Positions 55,792 to 64,000 of a DNA stretch of 64,000 nt are shown one piece after another. The DNA lies in contig NZ_CP023699.1 in assembly GCF_008704495.1 (NCBI RefSeq), forward strand, positions 8,618,001 to 8,682,000, given 5' to 3'. The translations under genes were made by a program, and so were the position numbers. The notes under the pieces were generated by a model, which was not told where the DNA came from, searched no databases, and saw nothing but the letters and a program-made list of their open reading frames with translations. The stretch's first letter is position 1, and the number at the start of each line of letters is the position of its first letter. The DNA is from Streptomyces kanamyceticus (GTDB lineage Bacteria; Actinomycetota; Actinomycetes; Streptomycetales; Streptomycetaceae).

Positions 55792-56892
55792 TCAGGACTC
55801 GTCGCTGCCCTTGCTCCACCGGACGGTGTTGAGGACCTTCTTCACCGTGGCGTCGGGGACCTCGTCCTTGACGCCCTTGGCGCCGTAGAGGGTCCAGGCC
55901 ACGTATTCACCGGACTCGTTCTTGAAGGAGAAGGTGGTGGCCTTGCCCTCCGTGTCGCACTTGCCGGATCCGGCGGCGCCCTCGGTGACGGTGGTGACGA
56001 GGCTGCCCTTGATGCCGGCCTTGGTGGTGTAGTCCTCGATCTTGCCGATCTTGATCTTCTTCTTGTCCGCCTTCTTCTGGTCGGTGTACCCGGCGAACAC
56101 CCACCAGGCCGAGTCGTTGCGCGCGACGTCCTTGGTGTCCTTCGCGCCGTTCTGACCCTTGGTGCCGACGACGGCGAGGGACGTGTCGTCCTCCTTGCCG
56201 TCCTTGTTGCTGTCCGACGTGCACCACTTTTCCTTGAGGACGGCGGGCGCGGACATGATGATCAGGGCGCTGCCGTCGCCCTTCTTCTCGTCCTCGAAGC
56301 CGATGAGGGTGTCGGGCGTCTCCACCTTCCAGTCGGCGGGTACGTCGTAGGCGGTGCCCCACTTGGGGTTCACCACGACCTGCCAGCCGTCGACGGTCGG
56401 CTTGTCGCCCTCCGCGTTGCGTTCGTTGTCGCCGCTCGGCTTCGGGCTCGGGTCCTTGGTCGCGGACTTCGAGGGCTTCGCGGGCCCCGCGCTGTCGACC
56501 TTGTCGTCCTTGTCGTCGCCGAGGACGAAGAACGCCGTGACGCCGGCCGCGGCGAGCACGGCGAGCGAGGCGACGATCGCGGTGACCTTCGTCTTCTTGT
56601 CACCGCCGCCGTTGCCGCCACCGGCGCCGCCCTGCTGCACGGTCGGCATCGGGGGCGGCGTCGGGGCCGCCCAGTGCGACTGCTCGGGCTGCGAGAAGGC
56701 GCCCGGCTGCGGCGGCTGCTGCTGCGGCTGCGCGGGAGGCGGCGGATAGCCACCCGGCTGCTGCGGCGGTTGCTGCTGGTATCCCGGCTGCTGATACGGG
56801 TTCGGCTGCTGGTACCCCGGCTGCTGGTACGGGTTCTGACTCTGGTCCTGCGGGTTCTGCTCGCCCCCGGGCGGCTGCTGTTCTGGCCACAT
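55792..56892 (-). CDS. Membrane-anchored Gln/Pro-rich protein, paralogue A
   Basis: 366 residues starting MWPEQQPPGGEQ. The cytoplasmic N terminus has tandem YQQPG(Y)-type repeats, then one transmembrane helix (AIVASLAVLAAAGVTAFFVLG), a charged Lys/Asp/Ser/Pro linker and an extracellular domain (GWQVVVNPKWGTAYDVP, EKWCTSDSN, GKCDTEGK) with two probably disulfide-linked cysteines. Function unknown. The two paralogues upstream share the same architecture. No ribosome binding site; TATGGT ends 8 bases before the ATG, suggesting a leaderless mRNA. Confidence 0.8.
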   Translation of the reverse strand: MWPEQQPPGGEQNPQDQSQNPYQQPGYQQPNPYQQPGYQQQPPQQPGGYPPPPAQPQQQPPQPGAFSQPEQSHWAAPTPPPMPTVQQGGAGGGNGGGDKKTKVTAIVASLAVLAAAGVTAFFVLGDDKDDKVDSAGPAKPSKSATKDPSPKPSGDNERNAEGDKPTVDGWQVVVNPKWGTAYDVPADWKVETPDTLIGFEDEKKGDGSALIIMSAPAVLKEKWCTSDSNKDGKEDDTSLAVVGTKGQNGAKDTKDVARNDSAWWVFAGYTDQKKADKKKIKIGKIEDYTTKAGIKGSLVTTVTEGAAGSGKCDTEGKATTFSFKNESGEYVAWTLYGAKGVKDEVPDATVKKVLNTVRWSKGSDES

Positions 56893-56900
56893 GGCCAGTA

Positions 56901-56906
56901 ACCATA
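56901..56906 (-). promoter_or_regulatory. -10 element of paralogue A (leaderless)
   Basis: TATGGT on the minus strand, separated from the ATG (56892) by exactly 8 bases. With a start site 6-8 bases after the -10, transcription would begin at or next to the A of the ATG. Confidence 0.55.
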
Positions 56907-57014
56907 GAGGGGGGTGGGGCCCCTGTGCCATGGGCGCCCCCGGTGGGGCGGACACGGGGCCCCGGGACGGGCCTCGGGACGGGCTCCGGAGACGGGAGGA
57001 AGGGGTGGAAAACG

Positions 57015-58076
57015 TCAGGATTCCGTGGGGTCGCCTTGGGTGCGCACGGTGCTGAGGATCTTCATCACCGTCTCCTCGGGAATCTCGTCCTTCACCCCGG
57101 TGGCGCCGTAGAGGCTCCACACGACGTACTCACCGGCGGCGTTCTTGAAGCCGAAGCTGATCGCCTTGCCGTCCGTCGCGCACTTGCCCTTCATGGGGGT
57201 GTTGACGGACTTGGCGCGGGAGATGCTGCCCTTGATGCCGGACTTCGTGGTGTACGGCACCGGCTTCTCCTCGGGGCCGAGGCTCTTCTTGTCGGGCTGC
57301 GTGTAGACGCCGTAGATCCACCACGAGACCTGGTTGACCGCGACCTCGTCGGTGTTCTTCGCGCCGTTGGCGCCCTTGGTGCCCACGGCGGCGAGCTCGT
57401 GGTCCTCGGTCTTGCCGTCCTTGTTGTCGTCGGCGACGCACCACTTGGGCTTCAGGTACGCGGGAGCCGACATGGTCATGAGCGGCTTGCCGGTCTTGTG
57501 GTCCTCCAAGGCGATCGCCGAACCGGGATTCTGCACGTCCCACTCCGGCGGTACGTCGAAGGCGGTGCCCCACTTGGGGTTCACCACGACGCGCCAGCCC
57601 TTGACGGTCGGCTTGAGGCCGTTGTCCGTACCGCGCTCGCTGTCGCCGTCGCTGCCGTCGCTGCCGTCGCTGCCGCCGCCATCGGTGCCCGGCGTGGAGT
57701 CTGGCTTCTTGGCCGCGGATCCCGCGGGGGAGTCGGCCTTGGTGTCCTCGTCGTCCTTGTCGCCGCCGAGGACCAGGAATCCGGTCACGCCCGCGGCCAC
57801 GAGCACGGCGGCAGCGGCCACGATGGGGATGACCTTGGATCTGCCGCGGTCGCCGGGCCCGCCCTGCCCGCCGTCTCCCGCGCCCTGGCCGCCGTCGCCC
57901 GGCGCGGGCTGCTGGTACGGACTCGGTGCCTGATGGCCCGGCTGCTGGTATCCCGGCTGCTGGTATCCCGGCTGCTGATAGGGATTCGGCTGCTGGTAGC
58001 CCGGCTGCTGGTACGGGTTCTGACTCTGGTCCCGCGGGTTCTGCTCGCCCCCGGGCGGCTGCTGTCCTGGCCACAT
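57015..58076 (-). CDS. Membrane-anchored Gln/Pro-rich protein, paralogue B
   Basis: 353 residues, clearly homologous to paralogues A and C. It shares the start MWPGQQPPGGEQNPRDQ, the YQQPGY repeats, one transmembrane segment (VAAAAVLVAAGVTGFLVLGG) and the exported domain GWRVVVNPKWGTAFDVPPEW, with Cys in KWCVADDN and GKCATDGK. The linker has SDGSDGSDGDS. TATCGT lies 8 bases before the ATG with no Shine-Dalgarno sequence. 122 bases separate it from paralogue A. Confidence 0.8.
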   Translation of the reverse strand: MWPGQQPPGGEQNPRDQSQNPYQQPGYQQPNPYQQPGYQQPGYQQPGHQAPSPYQQPAPGDGGQGAGDGGQGGPGDRGRSKVIPIVAAAAVLVAAGVTGFLVLGGDKDDEDTKADSPAGSAAKKPDSTPGTDGGGSDGSDGSDGDSERGTDNGLKPTVKGWRVVVNPKWGTAFDVPPEWDVQNPGSAIALEDHKTGKPLMTMSAPAYLKPKWCVADDNKDGKTEDHELAAVGTKGANGAKNTDEVAVNQVSWWIYGVYTQPDKKSLGPEEKPVPYTTKSGIKGSISRAKSVNTPMKGKCATDGKAISFGFKNAAGEYVVWSLYGATGVKDEIPEETVMKILSTVRTQGDPTES

Positions 58077-58084
58077 GGCGGGCC

Positions 58085-58090
58085 ACGATA
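58085..58090 (-). promoter_or_regulatory. -10 element of paralogue B (leaderless)
   Basis: TATCGT on the minus strand, 8 bases before ATG 58076. Same spacing as in A and C. Confidence 0.5.
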
Positions 58091-58148
58091 CGGGTGCGCC
58101 ACGCCCAAGATCACAGCCACCCCGGACGACAGCTCCCGGGGCCCGCGC

Positions 58149-59126
58149 TCAGTCCTTGCGGACGTCGTACTCGCGTACCGTCGAGAGGATCTTCCGCACG
58201 GTCGCGTCGGGCACCTCGTCCTTGACGCCCTTGGCGCCGTGGAAGGACCAGGAGGCGAACTCGCCGCCCGAGTCCTTGAAGGCGAACACGGTGGCCTTGC
58301 CGTCCGACGCGCACTTGGCCTGCTTGTCCACACCGGCCGAACTGGCGCTCGCCAGGCTGCCCTTGAGGCCCGACTTGGTGGTGTACGACTCGACGGCGCC
58401 GGTCGTGACCTTCTCCTTGTCGGGCTGCGTGTACGCCCCGTAGACCCACATGGTCGCGTCGTTCCGCGCGGCCTGCTCGGTGCTCTTGACGCCCCTGTTG
58501 CCCCTGGTGCCCGCGGAGGCGAGCGACGTGTAGTCGGGCCTGCCGTCCTTGTCCTCGTCGGTCGCGCACCACTTCCGCTGGTAGAACGCGGGGGCGGCGA
58601 AGGCGGCGAGGTACGTCTCCGTCTCGTCGCCCTCCTTCACGACGCCGCCCGCCCAGTCCCTCGACTCCAGGGCCCACCCCGGAGGCACGTCGAAGGCGAG
58701 GCCGCGCTTCGGATTGATGACGACCTTCCAGCCGGGCACGGTCGGCTCGGGTTCGCCGTCGTCCCCGGTCCGGGGGTTGGAATGGTCGGAGGCGTCCGCC
58801 GAAGGCTCGCCGGACGCGGACCGCGTCGGGTCCGGCTTCGCGGTGTCGTCCTTGTCGCCGCCGAGCACCAGGAACCCCGTCACGCCCGCGGCGACCACGA
58901 CGGCGCCCGCCGCGACGATGGCTATCAGCCGGGCCTTCCTGCCGTCGCCTCCGCCGCGCGGCGGTTCGGGCGGCGCGGCCCCAGGGCCTCCGGGCACCGT
59001 CGGCGCGTTCCATGGAGCCTGCTGCCCGTACGGGTTGGGCTGCTGGTACCCCGACTGTTGGTAGGGGTTCTGGCTCTGGTCCCGCTGGTTCTGCTCGCCC
59101 CCGGGCGGCTGCTGTCCTTGCCACAT
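58149..59126 (-). CDS. Membrane-anchored Gln/Pro-rich protein, paralogue C
   Basis: 325 residues from ATG 59126 (MWQGQQPPGG); an ATG at 59135 would add MLP but would sit inside the probable -10 element. It has the same order as A and B: short Gln/Pro repeats, a transmembrane helix (IVAAGAVVVAAGVTGFLVLG), a Ser/Asp/Pro linker and an exported domain (GWKVVINPKRGLAFDVPPGW, KWCATDED, AKCASDGK). This copy has the shortest repeat tail and is the most diverged (KRG for KWG). TATGGT lies 8 bases before the ATG. Confidence 0.8.
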   Translation of the reverse strand: MWQGQQPPGGEQNQRDQSQNPYQQSGYQQPNPYGQQAPWNAPTVPGGPGAAPPEPPRGGGDGRKARLIAIVAAGAVVVAAGVTGFLVLGGDKDDTAKPDPTRSASGEPSADASDHSNPRTGDDGEPEPTVPGWKVVINPKRGLAFDVPPGWALESRDWAGGVVKEGDETETYLAAFAAPAFYQRKWCATDEDKDGRPDYTSLASAGTRGNRGVKSTEQAARNDATMWVYGAYTQPDKEKVTTGAVESYTTKSGLKGSLASASSAGVDKQAKCASDGKATVFAFKDSGGEFASWSFHGAKGVKDEVPDATVRKILSTVREYDVRKD

Positions 59127-59134
59127 GGGGAGCA

Positions 59135-59140
59135 ACCATA
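59135..59140 (-). promoter_or_regulatory. -10 element of paralogue C (leaderless)
   Basis: TATGGT on the minus strand, 8 bases before ATG 59126. Confidence 0.55.
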
Positions 59141-59184
59141 GGTGACGGTGATCTCCCCGGAGCCGGGGTCCTGGTCAGGAACGC

Positions 59185-59200
59185 TACCCATGGGTAACAT
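59185..59200 (+). promoter_or_regulatory. Palindrome and -10 element of the thioesterase gene
   Basis: TACCCATGGGTA (59185-59196) is a perfect 12-bp palindrome. It overlaps TAACAT (59195-59200), which stands 8 bases before ATG 59209. The gene has no ribosome binding site and is probably leaderless; the palindrome may be a repressor site over the promoter. Confidence 0.45.
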
Positions 59201-59208
59201 CACCGGGC

Positions 59209-59667
59209 ATGAGCGCAGACCAGATGTCGATCGGCGAGATGCTCGCCGCCACGGTGCCGATGGCCAGGACGCTGAACCTCGAGTTCCGTGAGACCGCGCC
59301 GGACAAGGCCGTGGTGGCCCTGCCCGACCAGAGCGAGTACCACAATCACGTCGGCGGGCCGCACGCCGGTGCCATGTTCACGCTGGGCGAGTCCGCGAGC
59401 GGGGCCATCGTGCTCGCCGCGTTCGGCGCGCAGCTCTCGCGGGCCGTGCCGCTCGCCGTCAGTGCCGAGATCTCGTACAAGAAGCTGGCCATGGGGCCCG
59501 TGACGGCCACGGCGACCCTCGGCCGTCCGGCCGCCGACGTGATCGCCGAGCTCGACGAGGGCAAGCGCCCCGAGTTCCCCGTGGCCATCGCGATCCAGCG
59601 CGCGGACGGCGCCGTCACCGGCGAGATGACCGTCGTCTGGACCCTGCGGCCGAACGACCCCAGCTGA
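59209..59667 (+). CDS. Hotdog-fold thioesterase-like protein (DUF4442/PaaI type)
   Basis: 152 residues. YHNHVGGPHAGAMFTLGESASG carries the HVGGPHAG-A hotdog signature with the catalytic-type residues at the start of the long helix. The strand AVSAEISYKKLAMGPV is also typical. It probably hydrolyses acyl-CoA thioesters. It stands alone, divergent from paralogue C. Confidence 0.85.
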   Translation: MSADQMSIGEMLAATVPMARTLNLEFRETAPDKAVVALPDQSEYHNHVGGPHAGAMFTLGESASGAIVLAAFGAQLSRAVPLAVSAEISYKKLAMGPVTATATLGRPAADVIAELDEGKRPEFPVAIAIQRADGAVTGEMTVVWTLRPNDPS

Positions 59668-59709
59668 CCCCTCGCGGGGCGCCGTCGCCGACCCCCGCCT
59701 CCGAACCCC

Positions 59710-59745
59710 GACGCCCGGGACGCGCCAGTACGCGTCCCGGGCGTC
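59710..59745 (+). terminator. Rho-independent terminator after the thioesterase gene
   Basis: GACGCCCGGGACGCG (59710-59724), loop CCAGTA, CGCGTCCCGGGCGTC (59731-59745): a perfect 15-bp stem followed by TCCCTTTATTTG. This is the clearest terminator in the window. Confidence 0.9.
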
Positions 59746-59766
59746 TCCCTTTATTTGTTCAACTCA

Positions 59767-59795
59767 TTGACACGAGTCAAGGCCAGTCATAGTTT
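59767..59795 (+). promoter_or_regulatory. SigA/HrdB-type promoter of the GH3 operon
   Basis: TTGACA (59767-59772), 17-base spacer, TAGTTT (59790-59795). The -35 is consensus and the spacing ideal. About 100 bases of leader precede the GH3 ATG. The spacer region includes GACACGAGTC, which could bind a regulator. Confidence 0.75.
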
Positions 59796-59897
59796 TCCCG
59801 CCGTCCCTCGCGGTGTCTAACGGTGCGTCAAGTCTGTTTTGTCGCATAGTGCGTTCAAACGTCGAATGCTCGAAGGCACAGAAGGAAGTGACGGCTC

Positions 59898-62387
59898 ATG
59901 TCCGACTCCGTGTCCCGGCGGTCAGCCCTCGGGCTGCTCGGCGGTGCGATCACCGTGGCCGCCGCGGTCACCGCCGATGCGGCGTTCCCGTCGTACGCCG
60001 CGGTCCGCGCGAGACGGGAGACCGGCGCGGGCCCCCGCGTCGAGTCCCTCATCGGCAGGCTCACGCTCGACGAGAAGATCTCCCTGCTGCACGGCGCCGA
60101 CGACCCCGAGGGGCTCGGCCAGGCGGGCTACGTCCCGGGCGTGCCGCGCCTCGGCATCCCGCCGCTGCGGCTCGCCGACGGCCCCGCCGGTGTCCGCGTC
60201 GCCGCCCGCGCCACCGCGCTGCCCGCGCCCGTCCTGCTCGCCTCGGCCTTCGACCCCGCACTCGCGCGCCGCTACGGCCGGGTGATCGGCCGTGAGGGGC
60301 GCGCCCTGGGGCAGGACGTGCTGCTCTCGCCGATGGTCAACCTCATCCGTACGCCGTACGCGGGCCGCAACTTCGAGACCTTCGCCGAGGAACCGCTGCT
60401 CGCCGCCGAACTGGTCGCCGAGGAGATCAAGGGCATCCAGGGCGAGGGCCTCATCGCCACCGTCAAGCACTTCGCCCTGAACAACCAGGAGAAGGACCGC
60501 ATGTCCGTCGACGTGCGGGTGGACGAGCGGACCCTGCACAAGACGGAGCTGCGCGGCTTCGAGGCGGCCGTCGCCGCCGGTGCCGGATCGGTCATGGGCG
60601 CGTACAACAAGGTTAACGGCACCTTCGCCTGCGAGAACAAGACGCTCCTCAGTGACGTCCTGCGCGAGCTCTGGGGCTTCGAGGGCTGGGTGATGACCGA
60701 CTGGTTCGCGCAGCACAGCACCGTCGCCGCGATCGCCGCGGGCCTCGACATGGAGATGCCGGACGACGGCTACTTCGGGGCCGCCCTGAAGAGGGCGGTC
60801 GAGGACGGCAGCGTCCCCGAGGCGCAGGTGGACCGTTCCGTGCGCAGGATCCTCGGTGTGATGGACCGGTTCGGGCTGCTCGACGGGAGCGCCCCGCGGC
60901 GCCCCGACCGCGATCCGGAGGCGGGCGCCGCCGTCGCCCTGGAGGTGGCCAAGGCCGGCGCGACGCTGCTGCGCAACGCGCACGGCGCGCTGCCGCTGAC
61001 CGGCCGTGCGGCCCGGGACATCGCCGTCATCGGACCCACCGGCAGACACCCGTTCGTCAGCGGCGGCGGCAGCGCCCACGTGGTGCCCGACCACGCGGAG
61101 GCGCCGCTGGACGCCATCAAGTCCCGCGCGGGGCACGGCGCCCGCGTGAGCTACGCGCTCGGCGAGGACCTCTACGGCGAGCGGCTGCCCGAGTCCGCGC
61201 TCACGCCAGGCTTCGATCCGGAGGGGCAGGAGGTGGCAGCGGGCAAGGAGTGGTCGTACGAGGGGACCCTCACCGTCGAGGAGGACGACGAGTGGACGCT
61301 CGTCGTGCACTACTCGGGAGACCGGCCCCGGATGGAGCTGGACGGGGTGGAGCTGTATCCGCCGTTGCCGGGCGTCGGTGAGTTCTTCACGGGCGGCCTG
61401 ACGTCGGCGGCGCCCGACGGGCTGCGGGTGCGCCGCTCGACACAGGCCCTCTCGCGCGGCGGGCACCGGCTGAAGATCAGCGCGAAGGGCGGCGAGAAGG
61501 GGCAGACCTTCCGGCTGCGGCGCGTCACGCGGGCCACGCGCTCGGCCGATGTCGCCGAGGCCGTCCGGGCGGCGCGCGGCGCGCACGCGGTGATCCTCTT
61601 CGCGTACGAGGACGCGACGGAGGGCCAGGACCGCACCGCGCTCGCCCTGCCGGGGCACCAGGAGGCGCTGATCAGGGCGGTGACGGCCGCCAACCCGCGG
61701 ACCACCGTGGTCCTGAACACCTCGTCGGCGACCGCCATGCCGTGGCTGGAGCGGACCGCCGCGGTGCTGCAGATGTACTACCCCGGCCAGGAGGGCGCGG
61801 CCGCCACCGCCGCCGTCCTGTTCGGGGACTGCGACCCCGGCGGGCGGCTCACCCAGACGTTCCCCGTGGACGACGACCACCACCCGACGGCCGGTGACCC
61901 GCGCCGCTATCCGGGCGTCGACGGGGTCGAGGAGTACACGGAGGGCAGCCGCATCGGCTACCGCTGGTACGACGCCGAAGGGGTGCGGCCGCTCTTCCCC
62001 TTCGGGCACGGCCTGTCGTACACCACCTTCGCGTACTCGGACCTGACGGTCCGTCGGGCGGGGCGCGACGGCGTCGAGGCGGAGTTCACGGTGCGCAACA
62101 CCGGGACCCGCGACGGCGTCACCGTCGCGCAGGTGTACGTCGGCCCGTCGCCCGACGTGAAGCGGGCGCGGGCCGAGCGGGTGCTCGGCGGCTACCGGCG
62201 GGTCCCGCTGCGCGCGGGGGAGCGGCGGCGCCTGACCGTGCGGGTGGCCGGGCGGACCCTCTCCACATGGGACGCCAAGCGGCACGACTGGGCGCTCGGC
62301 ACGGGCCGCAGAACCGTCCAAGTGGGCACCAGCGCACGTGACTTGATCCTCTCGGGAACCGTCGTCGTCAAGGGAGCCAGATCATGA
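59898..62387 (+). CDS. Exported GH3-family beta-glucosidase with PA14 insertion
   Basis: 829 residues. The N terminus has a twin-arginine motif (SRRSALGL) before a hydrophobic stretch, so Tat export is likely. GH3 landmarks: RLADGPAGVR, the KHFALNN segment (K190-H191) and the nucleophile D268 in VMTDWFA. After the second alpha/beta domain a PA14-like insertion (EWSYEGTLTVEEDDEWTL, residues ~450-560) is present, and the C terminus is fibronectin-III-like (TVRNTGTRDGVTVAQVYV). This order matches PA14-bearing beta-glucosidases. GGAAG precedes the ATG. The stop overlaps the esterase start by ATGA. Confidence 0.92.
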   Translation: MSDSVSRRSALGLLGGAITVAAAVTADAAFPSYAAVRARRETGAGPRVESLIGRLTLDEKISLLHGADDPEGLGQAGYVPGVPRLGIPPLRLADGPAGVRVAARATALPAPVLLASAFDPALARRYGRVIGREGRALGQDVLLSPMVNLIRTPYAGRNFETFAEEPLLAAELVAEEIKGIQGEGLIATVKHFALNNQEKDRMSVDVRVDERTLHKTELRGFEAAVAAGAGSVMGAYNKVNGTFACENKTLLSDVLRELWGFEGWVMTDWFAQHSTVAAIAAGLDMEMPDDGYFGAALKRAVEDGSVPEAQVDRSVRRILGVMDRFGLLDGSAPRRPDRDPEAGAAVALEVAKAGATLLRNAHGALPLTGRAARDIAVIGPTGRHPFVSGGGSAHVVPDHAEAPLDAIKSRAGHGARVSYALGEDLYGERLPESALTPGFDPEGQEVAAGKEWSYEGTLTVEEDDEWTLVVHYSGDRPRMELDGVELYPPLPGVGEFFTGGLTSAAPDGLRVRRSTQALSRGGHRLKISAKGGEKGQTFRLRRVTRATRSADVAEAVRAARGAHAVILFAYEDATEGQDRTALALPGHQEALIRAVTAANPRTTVVLNTSSATAMPWLERTAAVLQMYYPGQEGAAATAAVLFGDCDPGGRLTQTFPVDDDHHPTAGDPRRYPGVDGVEEYTEGSRIGYRWYDAEGVRPLFPFGHGLSYTTFAYSDLTVRRAGRDGVEAEFTVRNTGTRDGVTVAQVYVGPSPDVKRARAERVLGGYRRVPLRAGERRRLTVRVAGRTLSTWDAKRHDWALGTGRRTVQVGTSARDLILSGTVVVKGARS

Positions 62388-64000
62388 GGAGAAGCCGGAT
62401 ACGACGCGCCGCGTCGGTCGTCGCCGTCCTTGCGGCGGCCGCCGCGGCCACCCTGGTGCCGCAGTCGGCGCAGGCCAGGGACGACACGGCCGCGGACCGT
62501 ACGCTCGTGCGCACCGACGCCGGATGGGTGCGCGGCCTGTCGACCGCGCAGGGGCGGCAGTTCCTCGGCGTTCCGTACGCGGAGCGGCCCGTCGGCGCCC
62601 TGCGCTGGAAGGAGCCGAGGACCGCCGAACCCTGGGCGGGCGTGCGCCGGGCCGATCGGTTCGGCAACCACTGCGTACAGGCGGCGAGTTGGGACCCCGG
62701 CTACGAGAAACCCAGCCACACCGAGGACTGCCTCGACCTCAACGTGTACACCCCCATCGGTGCGCGCCACCGCCCCGTGATGGTCTGGCTGCACGGCGGC
62801 GGGCTCACCGCGGGCGCGGGCGAGGACATCGTGCCCGACACCTTCGCCCGGGAGACCGGCACCGTGGTCGTCACCGTCAACTACCGCCTCGGAGCCATGG
62901 GGTTCCTCGCCGCCGAAGGGCTCGACGGCGAGGCGTCCGACCGCGTCTCGGGCAACTACGGACTGCTCGACCAGCAGGCCGCGCTGCGCTGGGTGCGCGC
63001 CAACATCGGCCGTTTCGGCGGCGATCCGGGCCGCGTCACCATCGCGGGCGAGTCCGCGGGCGGCCGCTCCGTCTGCACCCTGCTCGCCTCGCCCACCGCG
63101 CGCGGCCTGTACCGCGCGGGCATCGTGGAGAGCGGCGCGTACGGCGACTGCGCGGGCCGCGAGCACCGGCGGGCCGTCGGTGACGGAGCGGCGTTCGCGA
63201 AGAAGGCGGGCTGCCCCGACCCGGCGACCGCCCTCGCCTGTCTGCGGGCCAGGCCCGCCAAGGAGATCCTCGCCGCGCAGGCGGGCTTCGACTGGGGTCC
63301 GGTCGTCGGCGGCGCCTTCCTTCCCGAGCAGCCGAAGACGGCGTACGAGAACGGGAGCGCGGCCCGGGTGCCGGTCCTGAACGGCGCCAACAGCGACGAG
63401 GGGCGCCTCTTCGCCTTCTCCCAGTTCGACGGGCAGGGCACGCCGCTCACCGCGGAGGGGTACGCGCCCGCGCTCACCGAGGCGTACGGTCCCGAGCTCG
63501 GTGGCCGCGTCCTGAAGGAGTACCCGCTCGCCGCGCACCCCTCGCCGACGACCGCCTACGCGGCGGCGATGGGTGACCGCATGTTCGCCTGCACCGCCCT
63601 GCGCATGAACAAGGCGCTCGCGGGACGCGGGCCCGTCTACGCCTACGAGTTCGCCGACCGCACCTCGCCGCCCTTCGCCTCGCTGCGCGACCTCGACACG
63701 GACTTCGACTTCGGCGCGACGCACGTCAACGAGGTGCAGTACCTGTTCAAGCACTTCGGTCTCGTATCGCCGCTCAACGCCGAACAGCGGGCGCTCTCAC
63801 GGCAGATGGTGCGGTACTGGGGCTCGTTCGTCCGCGACGGTGTGCCTCTCGCGCACGGCGCGCCCGCGGCGCCCGACCAGCGCACCCGGCCGGGGCGGGT
63901 GTTGTCCCTGCGCACCGCGTCGGCAGGCGGGACCGCGATCAGCGCGACCGTGCACGGCGAGCACCGGTGCGGTCTCTGGGACGCCGTTCCTTCGGAGTGA
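62384..64000 (+). CDS. Secreted type B carboxylesterase
   Basis: 538 residues, complete, with its stop exactly at the window end. A Sec signal peptide (RRAASVVAVLAAAAAATL...AQA) is followed by an alpha/beta hydrolase of the carboxylesterase type B family. The oxyanion loop is HGGG (137-140) and the nucleophile elbow is GESAG (S224). The acid is probably in NSDEGRLF and the histidine in GATHVNEVQYLF. Coupling to the GH3 gene by ATGA suggests the pair degrades an esterified or glycosylated extracellular compound, for example a plant glycoside. Confidence 0.92.
   Translation: MRRSRIRRAASVVAVLAAAAAATLVPQSAQARDDTAADRTLVRTDAGWVRGLSTAQGRQFLGVPYAERPVGALRWKEPRTAEPWAGVRRADRFGNHCVQAASWDPGYEKPSHTEDCLDLNVYTPIGARHRPVMVWLHGGGLTAGAGEDIVPDTFARETGTVVVTVNYRLGAMGFLAAEGLDGEASDRVSGNYGLLDQQAALRWVRANIGRFGGDPGRVTIAGESAGGRSVCTLLASPTARGLYRAGIVESGAYGDCAGREHRRAVGDGAAFAKKAGCPDPATALACLRARPAKEILAAQAGFDWGPVVGGAFLPEQPKTAYENGSAARVPVLNGANSDEGRLFAFSQFDGQGTPLTAEGYAPALTEAYGPELGGRVLKEYPLAAHPSPTTAYAAAMGDRMFACTALRMNKALAGRGPVYAYEFADRTSPPFASLRDLDTDFDFGATHVNEVQYLFKHFGLVSPLNAEQRALSRQMVRYWGSFVRDGVPLAHGAPAAPDQRTRPGRVLSLRTASAGGTAISATVHGEHRCGLWDAVPSE

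Noticed and set aside
56680..56860. Regular repeats that might be read as a CRISPR-like array (also near 57930-58030).
   Set aside because: They are in-frame codon repeats for the YQQPG-type tails, without unique spacers.
59922..62321. Very long minus-strand open frame (about 800 codons) opposite the GH3 gene, and a similar one at 62192-63754.
   Set aside because: Antisense frames of this kind arise from high third-position GC; the translations are Arg/Gly/Val-rich with no motifs, while the plus-strand proteins are clear.

Overview
The window is high-GC actinobacterial chromosome, almost certainly Streptomyces. The evidence is strong GC bias at third codon positions, GTG starts, a Streptomyces-type type VII secretion (T7SS) operon, a large Rhs toxin with a LamG partner, rare TTA codons, and typical Streptomyces housekeeping-like genes on the right. 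No tRNA, rRNA or CRISPR array was seen.

Layout. (1) 1-9479, minus strand: a defence island. It holds the 5' part of a type I restriction R subunit running off the left edge, then a three-gene pPIWI-RE module: a PD-(D/E)XK nuclease-like protein, a DinG-type helicase and the pPIWI-RE Argonaute-like protein. The genes overlap by 11-14 bases and the last one carries an apparent one-base frameshift. (2) 9695-22420, minus strand: a T7SS operon with two WXG100-like proteins, a DUF6507-like protein, a WXG-led polymorphic toxin with a PD-(D/E)XK-like C terminus and its probable immunity protein, a small membrane protein, EccD, a ParA/EspI-like ATPase, EccC and a DUF6177-like protein. A lipoprotein is divergent from it. 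EccB, EccE and mycosin are not in the window. (3) 24457-38752: a GNAT enzyme, a transposase scrap, then a phosphotransferase/XRE pair facing a run of genes: HATPase joined in frame to a methyltransferase, a dimethylformamidase-like protein, a MurG-like glycosyltransferase, a membrane protein, an FkbM methyltransferase and a histidine phosphatase. MetRS follows on the opposite strand, then UDP-sugar dehydrogenase and epimerase. Three of these genes contain TTA codons, suggesting bldA-dependent expression. I do not recognise the product. (4) 39283-52570: a LamG surface protein, a roughly 2300-codon Rhs/HINT toxin with two one-base deletions and a TreTu-like (ADP-ribosyltransferase) tail, its probable immunity gene, an integrase scrap, and a tuf fragment encoding only EF-Tu domains II-III. 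(5) 52659-64000: core-like chromosome with a serine hydrolase divergent from TetR, a spermidine-synthase-like protein, three tandem paralogous membrane-anchored proteins, a thioesterase, and a coupled GH3 glycosidase/carboxylesterase pair.

The left 52 kb is dominated by conflict systems (restriction, pPIWI-RE, a T7SS toxin, an Rhs toxin) with remnants of mobile DNA. The right 11 kb looks like stable chromosome. All three clear frameshifts (one in pPIWI-RE, two in Rhs) can be repaired by adding one base in or near a C/G run, so sequencing error must be excluded before any of these genes is called dead. Family names come from recognising motifs by eye; no database search was possible.
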